Counted from the first letter of the stretch, positions 50,176 through 59,147 are shown. The stretch is DNA of 64,000 bases from CAVSKL01 sp963728475 [NCBI: Candidatus Eiseniibacteriota bacterium] (GCA_963728475.1 CAVSKL010000003.1:744001-808000); one strand, 5' to 3'. The notes: a model not told the origin generated them from the sequence alone. Translations and numbers: made by a program.

Positions 50176-51645
50176 CTACTGGATGTTCCCGGACTCGATG
50201 AACTTCTTCACGTGGGCCATGAACATCTCCGCCATGGCGCCGTCCACCAGCCGGTGATCGTAGGAGAGCGAGAGGTAGCACCGGTGCCGGATGGCGATGG
50301 CGTCGTCGATCACCACCGGCCGCTTCTCGATCGCCCCCACCCCCAGGATCGCCACCTGGGGCTGGTTGATGATGGGAGTGCCGCCGAGCCCGCCGTAGAC
50401 CCCCGGGTTGGTGATCGAGAAGGTGCCGCGCTGGACCTCGTCGGGGGAGAGCTTCTTGGTCCGGGCCCGTTCACCCAGGTCGTTCACCGCCCGCGCCAGA
50501 CCCAGGAGATTCCGTTCGTCGGCATTGCGGATCACCGGCACGATCAGCCCCTTCCCCCCCTCCAGCGCCACCGCGATCCCGACGTTGATCTCCTTCTTGA
50601 ACACGATCCGCTCGCCCATCACCGCGGCGTTCAGATACGGGAACTTCTGGAGCCCGTCCACGATCGCCCGGATGATGAACGGCATGTAAGTGAGCTTCAC
50701 CCCCTTCTCGGCGAATCCGGCCTTGAGCTCGCGCCGCTCCCGCGCCACCGCCTCGAAATCCACGTCGAAGAAGGACGACACGTGGGCGGAGACGGTCTGG
50801 GAATACACCATGTGGTCGGCGATCTTCTTCCGCATGACCGACATCGGCTGGATCTCCACCGGCTCCCCCTCCACGTAGGGGGGGATGTGGAGATCGGGCA
50901 CGAACACCGCCCCCTCGACCGGGGCCGCCGCCGGCGTGGGCGCGGGGGCGGACGGGCGCGCGGGGGCGGCCTCGGCCGTCCTCGGGCCGGTCTCGAGGTA
51001 TTCCAGGATGTCTTTCTTGGTCACCCGGCCGGAAATGCCGGTCCCCTCGACCTCGGCCAGATCCACGTCGTGCTCCTGGGCGATCTTCCGGACGACCGGC
51101 GAGGAGCGCACCTGCCGAAGCTCCTCGGGGGAGTAGCGGTCGTAGGGCTTCTCCAGCTGGCGCCGGCCGTTTCCGCCGCCGCCGCCCTCCGCCCGCTCGG
51201 TCCGGGGAACGGGCCGGGACTCCGCCGCCGGTTGCGGCGCGGACGCGGGCTCCGGCTTCGGCTCCGGAGCGGGAGCGGTCTCCCGGGGCGCGGGGGCCTC
51301 GGCCTTCGCCGACGGGGCCTCGGTCCGGGACGCCGGCGCCTCCTCCTGCGGTTTGGAGGCCTCCTCGGGAGCGGGCGCGGCGCCCCCTCCACCCGCGGCG
51401 GCCTCCCCCGAGGCCCCGATCCGCCCCACCACCGTGTTCACCGCCACCGTCTCGCCCTCGCCGTGGACGATCTCGGTCAGGGTGCCGGCGGCGGGGGCGG
51501 GGATCTCGGCGTCCACCTTGTCGGTGGAGATCTCGAAGAGCGGTTCGTCGCGCTCCACGGTGTCGCCGACCTTCTTGAGCCACTTGGTGATGGTCCCCTC
51601 GGCGAGCGACTCGCCCATCTGGGGCATGATGACGTCCTGAGCCAT
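50176..51645 (-). CDS. 2-oxo acid dehydrogenase E2 (dihydrolipoyl acyltransferase)
   Basis: A 489-residue acyltransferase core protein. One lipoyl domain (1-77) carries the modified Lys in ISTDKVDAEI. A Pro/Ala/Glu linker (about 80-160) is followed by a peripheral subunit-binding domain (about 165-210, SSPVVRKIAQEHDVDLAEVEGTG). The catalytic domain (about 250-489) ends with SLSYDHRLVDGAMA, with the HxxxDG active site. It moves the acyl group from E1 to coenzyme A. Sequence alone does not separate pyruvate from branched-chain oxo acid specificity; the alpha/beta type of E1 fits both. 13 bases separate it from the E1 beta gene. Confidence 0.94.
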   Translation of the reverse strand: MAQDVIMPQMGESLAEGTITKWLKKVGDTVERDEPLFEISTDKVDAEIPAPAAGTLTEIVHGEGETVAVNTVVGRIGASGEAAAGGGGAAPAPEEASKPQEEAPASRTEAPSAKAEAPAPRETAPAPEPKPEPASAPQPAAESRPVPRTERAEGGGGGNGRRQLEKPYDRYSPEELRQVRSSPVVRKIAQEHDVDLAEVEGTGISGRVTKKDILEYLETGPRTAEAAPARPSAPAPTPAAAPVEGAVFVPDLHIPPYVEGEPVEIQPMSVMRKKIADHMVYSQTVSAHVSSFFDVDFEAVARERRELKAGFAEKGVKLTYMPFIIRAIVDGLQKFPYLNAAVMGERIVFKKEINVGIAVALEGGKGLIVPVIRNADERNLLGLARAVNDLGERARTKKLSPDEVQRGTFSITNPGVYGGLGGTPIINQPQVAILGVGAIEKRPVVIDDAIAIRHRCYLSLSYDHRLVDGAMAEMFMAHVKKFIESGNIQ

Positions 51646-51658
51646 GGTCTTGCCTCCG

Positions 51659-52636
51659 TCAGTAGGCCGCGAGCTTGCGGGCGGCGTTGATGATGATGCC
51701 GGTGCCGGGCATAAAGAAGTCCTCCAGGGGCGGACTGTAGGGGACCGGGGTGTCCAGGCTTCCCACCCGGAGGACGGGGGCGTCCAGGTATTCGAACGCC
51801 TTCTCCGCCACCCGTGCCGCCAGCTCCGCTCCCACCCCGCCGGTGAGGGTGGCCTCGTGGACCACCAGCACCTTGCCGGTCTTGCGCGCGGTGGCGAGCA
51901 GCGTCTCCTCGTCGAGGGGGGACAGGGTCCGGAGATCCACGACCTCGGCCGAGATGCCGGCGGGGGCGAGCCGCTCCGCCGCCTCCAGCGACCGGTGGAC
52001 CATGCTCCCGTAGGTCACGATCGAGAGATCCGTGCCGGGGCGGCGGACCGCCGCCTTCCCGATCGGGATGAGGATCTCCTCGTCCCCCGGGAGGTCCTCC
52101 TTCACCCGCCGGTAGAGGTATTTGTGCTCCAGGTAGAGAACGGGGTCGTCGTCGCGGATCGCGCTCTTCAAGAGTCCCTTGGCGTCCCGGGCGGTGGCGG
52201 GGGCCACGATCTTGAGCCCGGGGGTGTGGAAGAAGTACGCCTCCACGTTCCGACTGTGGAAGGGGCCGCCGCGCACCCCGCCCCCGGCGGGTCCGCGCAG
52301 CACCATCGGCATGGAGAGCCCGGTGCGGTAGCGGCCGGTGGCGATGAAGTTGGTGATGGCGTCGAAGGCGCAGGCGATGAAGTCGATGAACTGGAATTCC
52401 ACCACCGGGCGGAACCCCATGATCGCCGCTCCCGCCGCCGCCCCGGTGAACCCGGTCTCGGCGAGGGGGGTGTCCAGCACCCGGTCGGGTCCGAACCGGT
52501 CCTTGAGCCCGCTGGTGGTCCCGAACGCCCCGCCGTAGGTGCCCACGTCCTCCCCGATCAACAGCACCCGTTCGTCGCGCTCCATCTCCTCGAACAGCGC
52601 GCTCCGGACCGCTTCCAGGTACGACGTCTCGGTCAT
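51659..52636 (-). CDS. 2-oxo acid dehydrogenase E1 beta subunit
   Basis: A 325-residue transketolase-like pyrimidine-binding subunit. Family phrases are ALFEEMERDERVLLIGEDVGTYGGAFG (with the Glu that activates thiamine diphosphate nearby), DTPLAETGFTGAAAGAAIMGFRPV, and the C-terminal ETLLATARKTGKVLVVHEA. Its ATG overlaps the E1 alpha stop (ATGA). With E1 alpha it forms an alpha2beta2 decarboxylase. Confidence 0.95.
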   Translation of the reverse strand: MTETSYLEAVRSALFEEMERDERVLLIGEDVGTYGGAFGTTSGLKDRFGPDRVLDTPLAETGFTGAAAGAAIMGFRPVVEFQFIDFIACAFDAITNFIATGRYRTGLSMPMVLRGPAGGGVRGGPFHSRNVEAYFFHTPGLKIVAPATARDAKGLLKSAIRDDDPVLYLEHKYLYRRVKEDLPGDEEILIPIGKAAVRRPGTDLSIVTYGSMVHRSLEAAERLAPAGISAEVVDLRTLSPLDEETLLATARKTGKVLVVHEATLTGGVGAELAARVAEKAFEYLDAPVLRVGSLDTPVPYSPPLEDFFMPGTGIIINAARKLAAY

Positions 52637-53739
52637 CGCCCGTCCTCCCCGCGGTAGGGGGCGAGGGTGTCCGCCGCCCGCGGCGGATCGGCGAAGACGT
52701 TCTCGAGCGCGACCTCCGGCTCCGGAAGCGGCGACGCCTGGGCCGCGTCCACCTCCGCCTCCAGCTCCGCCCGGATCTCCGCGTCCATCAGGTCAAGGGA
52801 CTCGCGGGTGGCGTGGCCGGCCTCGAGGAGGAACGCGGTGAACCGGTCGACCGGGTCGTTGTGCTCCGCCCACGCCTCGATCTCGCCGGGGGGAACGTAC
52901 TTCTGGGTGTCGTGCTCGGCGTGTCCCTTCCGCCGGTAGGTCGTGACCTCGACCAGGGTCGGGCCCTCCCCGGCGACCGCCCGCGCCCGCGCCGCGCGAA
53001 CCGCGTCGTAGACCGCGAGGGGGTCGTTCCCGTCCACCGTCACCCCCGCCAGCCCCAGGCCCGCCGCCTTGTCCGCGATGTGGGCGACCGCCATCTGGTG
53101 GGCGGTGGGGGTGGAGTAGGCGTAGCCGTTGTTCTCGGCCACCACGATGAGGGGAAGCCTCCACACCGCCGCCAGGTTCATGCCCTCGTAGAAGGCGCCG
53201 GTGGAGGTGCCGCCGTCCCCGATCCAGGTGAGCCCCACCCGGTCCTCCCGGCGGAGCTTGAAGCTGAGCGCGACCCCGGCCAGGACCGGGATCACCTCGC
53301 CCAGCATGCTGATGGGGGTGAGGACGCCCTTCTCGACCGGATTCCCGAAGTGGACGTTCAGGTCTTTCCCGCCGGTGGGGCCGCCGGAGCGGGCCATGTA
53401 CTGCATGAGCACGTCCCGCGGCCGGTAGCCCTTCATGAGCACCGCCCCCATGTTCCGGATGAGGGGGGCGATCACGTCCCGGTCTTCGAGCGCATAGGCC
53501 GCCCCCACCGTCTCCGCCTCCTGCCCGAGGCTCCGGTAGAGGCCTCCCACCACCTGGTTCTGGCGGTAGAGGTTCACCAGGCGTTCCTCCAGCCGCCGGG
53601 TGAGGAGCATCCAGCGGTGGATTTCCAGGAGCCGCCCGGGAGCGAGCGCGGCCGACGGGCGCCCCGCGTCCGCCTTGGCGGCCCCGCGAACCCCGCGCCG
53701 CCCCCGCCCGCCGGTTTCAGATGTGGATGCTTTCGCCAT
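52633..53739 (-). CDS. 2-oxo acid dehydrogenase E1 alpha subunit
   Basis: A 368-residue thiamine diphosphate-binding subunit. The cofactor motif is complete: GDGGTSTGAFYEGMNLAAVWRLPLIVVAENN (about 175-205, GDG to NN). RSLGQEAETVGAAYAL and the phosphorylation-loop-like KGHAEHDTQKY are also present. The N-terminal 28 residues are basic and overlap the end of the E3 gene by 23 bases; a GGAG seven bases ahead supports ATG 53739. The specificity could be pyruvate, acetoin or branched-chain oxo acids. It is followed by E1 beta with a four-base overlap. Confidence 0.93.
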   Translation of the reverse strand: MAKASTSETGGRGRRGVRGAAKADAGRPSAALAPGRLLEIHRWMLLTRRLEERLVNLYRQNQVVGGLYRSLGQEAETVGAAYALEDRDVIAPLIRNMGAVLMKGYRPRDVLMQYMARSGGPTGGKDLNVHFGNPVEKGVLTPISMLGEVIPVLAGVALSFKLRREDRVGLTWIGDGGTSTGAFYEGMNLAAVWRLPLIVVAENNGYAYSTPTAHQMAVAHIADKAAGLGLAGVTVDGNDPLAVYDAVRAARARAVAGEGPTLVEVTTYRRKGHAEHDTQKYVPPGEIEAWAEHNDPVDRFTAFLLEAGHATRESLDLMDAEIRAELEAEVDAAQASPLPEPEVALENVFADPPRAADTLAPYRGEDGR

Positions 53740-55126
53740 GCAGGTTCTCCGCCGCCTCCATCACCGCTTCCGAGAGCGTGGGATGGGGATGGATGGCCCG
53801 GAACATCTCCTTCACCGTGGTCTCGAGCGTCATCCCCACCACCGCTTCCGCGATGAGCTCGGTGGCCTTGTAGCCGATGATGTGCACCCCCAGCACCTCA
53901 TCGTAGCGCGCATCGGCCACGATCTTGACCAGGCCGGTCTGGTGGTTGCCGATCATCGCCTTGGAGTTGTGGGTGAAGGGGAACTTGCCCACCTTCACGT
54001 CGTAGCCGGACTCGCGCGCCTTGGCCTCGGTGTAGCCCACCGAAGCCACCTCGGGTTCGCAGTAGATCGCGTTCGGCACCGTCTCGTAGCGGATGGGGCG
54101 GACGTCGAGCCCCGCCATGTGCTCCACCGCCAGGATCCCCTCCTTGGAGGCCAGGTGCGCGAGCCCCTGGGTGGGAACCAGGTCGCCGATGGCGTAGACC
54201 CCCGGCTCGGCGGTGCGCATGAACGCATCCACCGGCACGAACCCGCCCCGGTCGGGACGGATGCCGGTCGTCTCCAGGCCGACGTCCCCGGAGATCGCGC
54301 CCCGCCCCACCGCCACCAGGAGCACCTCGGTCTCCAGCGTCTCGTCCTCCCCCCCGGCGGAGGCCACCGCCACCCTCACGCCGGCGTCGGTCACTTCGGC
54401 CCCCTTCACCGTGACCCCGGCCCGGGCATCGATCCCGCGTTTCCCGAAGGCGGCGGTGAGGGCCTCGCTCAAGTCCGCGTCCTCGTTGGGGATGAGGCGG
54501 GGGAGCGCCTCCAGCAACACCACCTTGGACCCGAAGGAGTGGTAGATGGAGGCGAACTCGCTCCCCACCGCGCCGGAGCCGATGACGACGAGCGACTTGG
54601 GCACCTCCGGAAGCCCCAGCGCCTCGTCCGAGGTGATGACGCGCTTCCCGTCACGCTCCAGGAAGGGGAGCATCTTGGGATAGGAGCCGGTGGCCAGGAG
54701 CACGTTCTTCGCGCGCAGGGTCTCGTTTCCGCCGGCGCTCAGCTCCACCGCGACCGTCCCCGCGCCCTGGAGCCGGCCGTGCCCCTCGTAGACGTCGATC
54801 GCCCCCTTCTTCATGAGGGCCTTGACCGCGCCGGTGAGCCGGCGCACCACCTTGGTCTTTTCCTCCATCGTCTTCTTCCAGTCGACCTCGATCCCCGGCG
54901 ACTTCAGGCCGTAGCGCCCCATGCCGCGGAACTCGTCGAGGAGGGTGGCGGCCTGGAGGAGGAACTTGGTGGGGATGCAGCCGCGGAGAAGGCAGGTCCC
55001 TCCCAGCGCCTTATCGCGCTCGACCACCGCCGTCCGGAGCCCCAGCTGGGAAGCGCGCACTGCGGCCACGTACCCCCCCGGTCCCGCCCCGATGATCACC
55101 ACGTCGTAGTCGCGTTCTTCCGCCAC
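53717..55126 (-). CDS. lpdA: Dihydrolipoamide dehydrogenase (E3)
   Basis: A 469-residue flavoprotein that reoxidises dihydrolipoamide with NAD. The FAD motif VVIIGAGPGGYVAA starts at residue 9; the redox disulfide is in GGTCLLRGCIPTK; the NAD-binding motif is VVIGSGAVGSEFASI (about 180); the C-terminal base lies in HPHPTLSEA. GTG 55126 follows AAAGGAG at 8 bases, and fits the family length; upstream open codons are out of family. It is the first gene of the operon. Its promoter must lie in the 230 bases shared with the divergent TetR gene. Confidence 0.96.
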   Translation of the reverse strand: MAEERDYDVVIIGAGPGGYVAAVRASQLGLRTAVVERDKALGGTCLLRGCIPTKFLLQAATLLDEFRGMGRYGLKSPGIEVDWKKTMEEKTKVVRRLTGAVKALMKKGAIDVYEGHGRLQGAGTVAVELSAGGNETLRAKNVLLATGSYPKMLPFLERDGKRVITSDEALGLPEVPKSLVVIGSGAVGSEFASIYHSFGSKVVLLEALPRLIPNEDADLSEALTAAFGKRGIDARAGVTVKGAEVTDAGVRVAVASAGGEDETLETEVLLVAVGRGAISGDVGLETTGIRPDRGGFVPVDAFMRTAEPGVYAIGDLVPTQGLAHLASKEGILAVEHMAGLDVRPIRYETVPNAIYCEPEVASVGYTEAKARESGYDVKVGKFPFTHNSKAMIGNHQTGLVKIVADARYDEVLGVHIIGYKATELIAEAVVGMTLETTVKEMFRAIHPHPTLSEAVMEAAENLHGESIHI

Positions 55127-55297
55127 CGTTCGTCTCCTTTGCGTCGTCGGAGGCCGGACCGGGATGATCCGGTGCCCGGAGCCCCGGTTTCGAGCGGGTT
55201 CGGGGTCCGGGGGGCCAATGGGATCGAAAAGGGGGCGGCGCCCGGCAAAAAAGACGAAGCGCCCCGGAAAACGCGAGCTTACTCCGCACTCGGGGGG

Positions 55298-55326
55298 TTG
55301 ACAAGGCGAACCACCGGAGGTAAGTA
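55298..55326 (+). promoter_or_regulatory. Promoter of TetR gene
   Basis: TTGACA (55298-55303), a 17-base spacer and TAAGTA (55321-55326). The -10 is inside the operator, so the regulator can repress itself. Confidence 0.65.
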
Positions 55327-55340
55327 AAGTTTTACTAACC
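55319..55340. promoter_or_regulatory. TetR-type operator
   Basis: A 22-bp near-perfect inverted repeat with arms GGTAAGTAAAG and TTTTACTAACC. Nine of eleven positions are symmetrical. It is AT-rich in a GC-rich region and overlaps the -10 of the TetR gene. Confidence 0.8.
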
Positions 55341-55358
55341 TGAACCCGGGAGGCTCGC

Positions 55359-55925
55359 ATGGCCGGCACGGAACGCGCCGAGGACCGCATCCGGCGTGCG
55401 GCGGTGGAACTCATGGCCCGCAAAGGGGTGGCCGGGACCACCACCCAGGACATCGCCCGCCGGGCCCATTGCTCGCAGGCGGCCATCTACAAGTACTGGG
55501 ACGGGAAGGAGACGCTGGCCCGGGAGCTTTTCGACGGGGCGCAGACCCGGCTCATCGAGGGGATGGAGGCGGGGGCCCGGGGGGTGAAGGAAGGGGGCGA
55601 ACCGGTCCTGGGCGCTCTTCTGGGGCTCTTGCTCTTCGCCCGCTCCCACCCCGCCGACTACGCCTTCCTCTTCCACGTCTTCCACTCCGACTACGCGCGG
55701 TGGCTGGTCGATCACCCCAAGCCCCGGGACGTGGTGCTGCGCGAGCTGACCGCCGGCGCCGCCGCCGGCCGGCTCCAGCCCGGAAACCCCAGCGCCAAGG
55801 CGGCCATGCTGCTCGGCATGGCCATCCGCCTGGCCTTCTTCGAGCGGCAGAATCTCATCGAGGGGGGGAGCGCCGCCGCCGAGGAAGCGCTCTGGCTCGG
55901 CGCCGCCGCGGTCCTGGAGAACTGA
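55359..55925 (+). CDS. TetR family transcriptional regulator
   Basis: A 188-residue repressor. The N-terminal helix-turn-helix (about 8-53) reads DRIRRAAVELMARKG...TTQDIARRAHCSQAAIYKYWDGKETLARELF, the canonical TetR signature. The C-terminal ligand domain (about 60-188) is helical and not assigned to a ligand class. ATG 55359 follows GGGAGG. It is divergent from the 2-oxo acid dehydrogenase operon and probably controls both that operon and itself through the operator at 55319-55340; this is inference from the arrangement. A fatty-acyl or acyl-CoA ligand would make sense but is not shown. Confidence 0.93.
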   Translation: MAGTERAEDRIRRAAVELMARKGVAGTTTQDIARRAHCSQAAIYKYWDGKETLARELFDGAQTRLIEGMEAGARGVKEGGEPVLGALLGLLLFARSHPADYAFLFHVFHSDYARWLVDHPKPRDVVLRELTAGAAAGRLQPGNPSAKAAMLLGMAIRLAFFERQNLIEGGSAAAEEALWLGAAAVLEN

Positions 55926-56257
55926 CCGGACGGGGTTGTGGAAAACTCTGCAACACAATGTTGAATTGGTGATTAAGGCATGGCCCGTCTCCCTCCGGCC
56001 CTTCTCCGGGGAACCAGCCCCTTCCTGGCCGGGGTATGATCAGGTCTCCGGGACCGGCACGAGCGATGCGCGGCCGGCCCGATCGGGTTGATTCCCGGCA
56101 TCGCGCGATGCCAGGATCGGAGGCTCTCGGGCGCGCCGCTCCCGCTTGGTGGGGGCCCGGCACCGTCCGCCCGAGGCCTCGGCGGATGCCGCACGACCCG
56201 TCCGCCAATCGCCGGCTACCGTCGCGGCCGGCACTGTGAGGAAGGAACACACGCAAC
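55926..56257. other. Intergenic region TetR / rhodanese
   Basis: 332 bases without a convincing gene. It contains a single DnaA-box-like TGTGGAAAA (55938-55946), a small inverted repeat CAACA/TGTTG just downstream, a TATGAT hexamer (56035-56040) and a perfect 16-bp palindrome GGCATCGCGCGATGCC (56097-56112). Confidence 0.55.
56097..56112. repeat. 16-bp palindrome upstream of rhodanese gene
   Basis: GGCATCGCGCGATGCC, perfect dyad, about 145 bases before ATG 56258; possible operator or RNA hairpin. Confidence 0.5.
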
Positions 56258-56665
56258 ATGCATTCTCGCCCTTCTGACAGCAACGGGTCCTGGTGGGCAA
56301 ACGACTGGAAGGGAACCAACCGGTTGAACACGGACAAGGTGGATGCCTGGGAGATCACCCCCCTCGAGCTGCGCCGGCGCCTGGACCTGGGGGAGCCCCT
56401 GGTTCTGGTGGACGTGCGCGAGTCCTGGGAGGTGAACCTGGCTTCGATCCCCGGGTCGCTGGTTATCCCCTTGAACGAGATCGAGTACCGGGCCGAGGAG
56501 GAACTCGACCCCCTGGACGACATCGTGTTGATCTGCCACCACGGCATCCGCAGCATGGAGGCGGCCCTGGTGCTGTGGGATCTGGGCTACGAGCACGTGA
56601 TGAGTCTGGCCGGGGGCATCGACCGCTGGACCACCCAGGTCGATCCGTCGCTCAACCGTTATTGA
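56258..56665 (+). CDS. Rhodanese-like sulfurtransferase
   Basis: A 135-residue single-domain rhodanese. The catalytic Cys93 lies in LICHHGIRSMEA, and the fold marks LVLVDVRESWEVNLASIPGS and SLAGGIDRWTTQVD are clear. The first 25 residues (SWWANDWKGTNRLN) are not part of the domain and may be a docking tail. ATG 56258 is behind AGGAAGGA. It carries persulfide sulfur; the partner is unknown. The loop CHHGIR is of the GlpE/thiosulfate type. Confidence 0.93.
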   Translation: MHSRPSDSNGSWWANDWKGTNRLNTDKVDAWEITPLELRRRLDLGEPLVLVDVRESWEVNLASIPGSLVIPLNEIEYRAEEELDPLDDIVLICHHGIRSMEAALVLWDLGYEHVMSLAGGIDRWTTQVDPSLNRY

Positions 56666-56791
56666 ACCAATCGCCGGGGCGGCGGATCCCCGCCGCCGCC
56701 CGTCGCGTTTCCGTCTCCGGCTCCGTTTCCCGCCAGGCGGTCGCGCCGTGAGGGATTACCGGCCGGAGACCCCCGATCGAGGGAGGCTCTG

Positions 56792-57424
56792 ATGGGTTTC
56801 ATGCGGGACGACGTGAGGTCATGGCTCCGGGGGCTGGCCGAGGTGCCGGAAGACCCGGTGCTGGAGGCGATGCACGCGGAGGCCGCCGAGCGCGGCTTTC
56901 CCATCGTGGGCCCCGAGGTGGGCCGGCTCCTCTTCCAGTCGGCCGTGCTCACCGGGGCCCGGCGGGTGTTCGAGATGGGCTCGGGCTTCGGATACTCCAC
57001 CCTCTGGTTCGCCCGGGGGATGGGCCCGGAGGGGCGCGTCTACCACACCGACGGCGACCCCGCCAACACCGCCCGCGCCCGCGACTACCTGGACCGGGCC
57101 GGGCTCCTGGACCGGGTGGTCTTCACCACCGGCGACGCCCGGGAGATCCTCCGGCGCACCCCCGGCGAGTTCGACGTCATCTTCATGGACATCGACAAGC
57201 ACCAGTACCCCGACGGGTACCGGGCGCTCCGGGACCGGGTGCGGCCGGGAGGCCTGGTGATCGTGGACAACCTGGTCTGGAGCGGGCGGGTGGCCGAGGG
57301 GCTCACCGATCCCGATACCGAGGGCGCCCGCGAGTATCTCCGTCTCATGTGGAACGACCCCGACTTCGTGTCCAGCCTCATGCCGGTCCGGGACGGGGTG
57401 GGCCTGAGCCTCCGCCGGCCATGA
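56792..57424 (+). CDS. Class I SAM-dependent O-methyltransferase
   Basis: A 210-residue cytosolic methyltransferase of the catechol/caffeoyl-CoA O-methyltransferase type. The SAM-binding glycine loop FEMGSGFGYSTLWFA (about 59-73), the acidic residue in YHTDGDP, and the metal-binding FMDIDKHQYPDGY and IVDNLVWSG match the family. ATG 56792 follows GGGAGG. Its TGA overlaps the ATG of the alanine racemase gene, so the two are co-translated. The acceptor is unknown. Confidence 0.93.
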   Translation: MGFMRDDVRSWLRGLAEVPEDPVLEAMHAEAAERGFPIVGPEVGRLLFQSAVLTGARRVFEMGSGFGYSTLWFARGMGPEGRVYHTDGDPANTARARDYLDRAGLLDRVVFTTGDAREILRRTPGEFDVIFMDIDKHQYPDGYRALRDRVRPGGLVIVDNLVWSGRVAEGLTDPDTEGAREYLRLMWNDPDFVSSLMPVRDGVGLSLRRP

Positions 57425-58602
57425 CCGACGGCCGGTCGCGACCCGCCCGCGGAGCGCTCACCTGGGTCGAGATCGACACCGCGCTCCTCGTCTCCAACCT
57501 CCACGCCTTCCGCCGCCGGCTGGGCACCGGGGTGGAACTCGCCCACGTGGTCAAGTCCAACGCCTACGGCCACGGGCTCACCCTGGTGGCGCGCGAGGAC
57601 GAGGCCTCGGGGATCGTGCACCGGCTTGCCGTGATCTCGGTGGAGGAGCTGGCCCGCATCCGCGACGCCGGGGTCAGGCTCCCGGTCCTGCTCCTGGGCT
57701 ACGTTCCGCCGTCCGCGGCCGAGGCGGTGGTGGATGCCGAGGGGAGTCCGGTGGTGTTCAACCGGGAGTCGCTCTCGGCGCTTTCCCGGGCCGCCTCCGA
57801 ACGCGGGCGCGAGATCAACGTGCACCTCAAGGTCGAGACGGGCACGCACCGGTACGGGATCGCCGGGGACGAACTCCTGGACTACGTGGAGATGGTGCGC
57901 CGGCTGCCCGGCCTCCGGCTGGAGGGGCTGACCACCCACTTCGCCAACATCGAGGACACCACCGACCACAGCTTCGCCGGGGAGCAACTCGAGCGCTTCC
58001 GGGCCGCGGTGGACCGGGTCCGCGCCACGGGGGTCGAGGTCCCCGTGCCGCACGCGGCCTGCTCCGCCGCCACCATCCTCTTTCCCGAATCCCATTTCGC
58101 CATGGCCCGGGTGGGGATCTCCTCCTACGGAATCTGGCCCAGCAAGGAGACCCGGGTCTCCTCGCAGCACGTCGAGGGGGCGGACCTCGATCTCCAGCCG
58201 GTGCTCAGCTGGAAGACCCGGGTGGGGCAGGTCAAGCGGGTTCCCGCCGGCGGCTACGTGGGCTACGGCTGCACCTGGCGGGCCCCGGTGGAGAGCCGGA
58301 TCGCGGTCCTGCCGGTCGGATACGCCGACGGGTACGACCGGGGGCTCAGCAACGTGGGCCACGTGCTCATCCGGGGCGTGCGCGCTCCCATCCGGGGGCG
58401 GGTCTGCATGAACGTGACCATGGTGGACGTTACCCATCTCCCGGAGGCGGCGCTGGAGGACGAGGTGGTGCTGATCGGTTCGCAGGGGGACGAGCGCATC
58501 GGGGCGGCCGACCTCGCCGGATGGTGCGGCACCATCGCCTACGAGATCGTGGCCCGGATCGCCGAGCACCTGCCCCGGGTCCGGGTCCAGAACCCATCCT
58601 GA
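57421..58602 (+). CDS. alr: Alanine racemase
   Basis: A 393-residue PLP enzyme that interconverts L- and D-alanine for peptidoglycan. Lys45 in VVKSNAYGHG holds the cofactor and Tyr282 in GYGCTW is the second catalytic base. Further marks are HLKVETGTHRYGI, YGIWPSKET, LPVGYADGYDRGLSN and GRVCMNVTMVDVT. ATG 57421 overlaps the previous stop by four bases. A terminator follows. It may also act on other amino acids, as broad-specificity racemases exist in the family. Confidence 0.96.
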   Translation: MTDGRSRPARGALTWVEIDTALLVSNLHAFRRRLGTGVELAHVVKSNAYGHGLTLVAREDEASGIVHRLAVISVEELARIRDAGVRLPVLLLGYVPPSAAEAVVDAEGSPVVFNRESLSALSRAASERGREINVHLKVETGTHRYGIAGDELLDYVEMVRRLPGLRLEGLTTHFANIEDTTDHSFAGEQLERFRAAVDRVRATGVEVPVPHAACSAATILFPESHFAMARVGISSYGIWPSKETRVSSQHVEGADLDLQPVLSWKTRVGQVKRVPAGGYVGYGCTWRAPVESRIAVLPVGYADGYDRGLSNVGHVLIRGVRAPIRGRVCMNVTMVDVTHLPEAALEDEVVLIGSQGDERIGAADLAGWCGTIAYEIVARIAEHLPRVRVQNPS

Positions 58603-58640
58603 CCCGGCGCTCCGGGTAAGGCGGGTCTTTTTGTCTTTTT
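58601..58640 (+). terminator. Rho-independent terminator after alr
   Basis: Stem ACCCGG/CCGGGT with a CGCT loop, with the alternative GACCCG/CGGGTC stem, followed by TCTTTTTGTCTTTTTT. Confidence 0.8.
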
Positions 58641-58678
58641 TCCTCCATCCCGCCCCTCCCCAGGCCGAAAACCCGGTA

Positions 58679-59119
58679 ATGGACCCTACCGAGACGACCG
58701 GGCCCGGGCCGGAACCCGATGTCATCCTCCTGGTCGAAGACGAGGACGCGGTGCGCGGACTCGCCCGCGAGGTGCTGGAGGAAAGCGGATTCCGCGTCCT
58801 CGAGGCCCACGACGGCGACGAGGCGCTGGCCATCGTGGCCCGTGAGACCGTGATCGATCTCATGGTCACCGATGTGATCATGCCGCGCATGAACGGGCGG
58901 GAGCTGGCCGACCGGGTCCGGTTGGTTCGCCCGGATCTCGCGGTCGTCTTCACCTCCGGCTATCCGGGCGATTCCCTGCTCGAACGGCGGCGGGGGGAGG
59001 ATCCGGTGATCTTCATGGCCAAGCCCTATTCGCCTTTCGATCTCGCCGAGAGAGTCCGGCAGGTCCTCGATTCCCGGCGGGGCTCCGCCCCCGGCGGGGA
59101 GGACCGCTCCGCCGCCTGA
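58679..59119 (+). CDS. Single-domain response regulator receiver protein
   Basis: A 146-residue protein consisting of one receiver domain. The acidic pocket VEDEDAV, the phosphoacceptor D65 in MVTDVIMP, the Thr/Ser in FTSGYPGD and the Lys in FMAKPYSPFDL are all present. It resembles receiver domains fused to hybrid histidine kinases, and may be a stand-alone relay. ATG 58679 is chosen because the family begins there; no kinase gene is adjacent. Confidence 0.9.
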   Translation: MDPTETTGPGPEPDVILLVEDEDAVRGLAREVLEESGFRVLEAHDGDEALAIVARETVIDLMVTDVIMPRMNGRELADRVRLVRPDLAVVFTSGYPGDSLLERRRGEDPVIFMAKPYSPFDLAERVRQVLDSRRGSAPGGEDRSAA

Positions 59120-59147
59120 ATCCCGGCTGCGGCCACCCCGATCGGGG

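Noticed and set aside
55938-55946. DnaA-box-like TGTGGAAAA
   Set aside because: A single site with no cluster and no origin-associated genes; not evidence of an origin.
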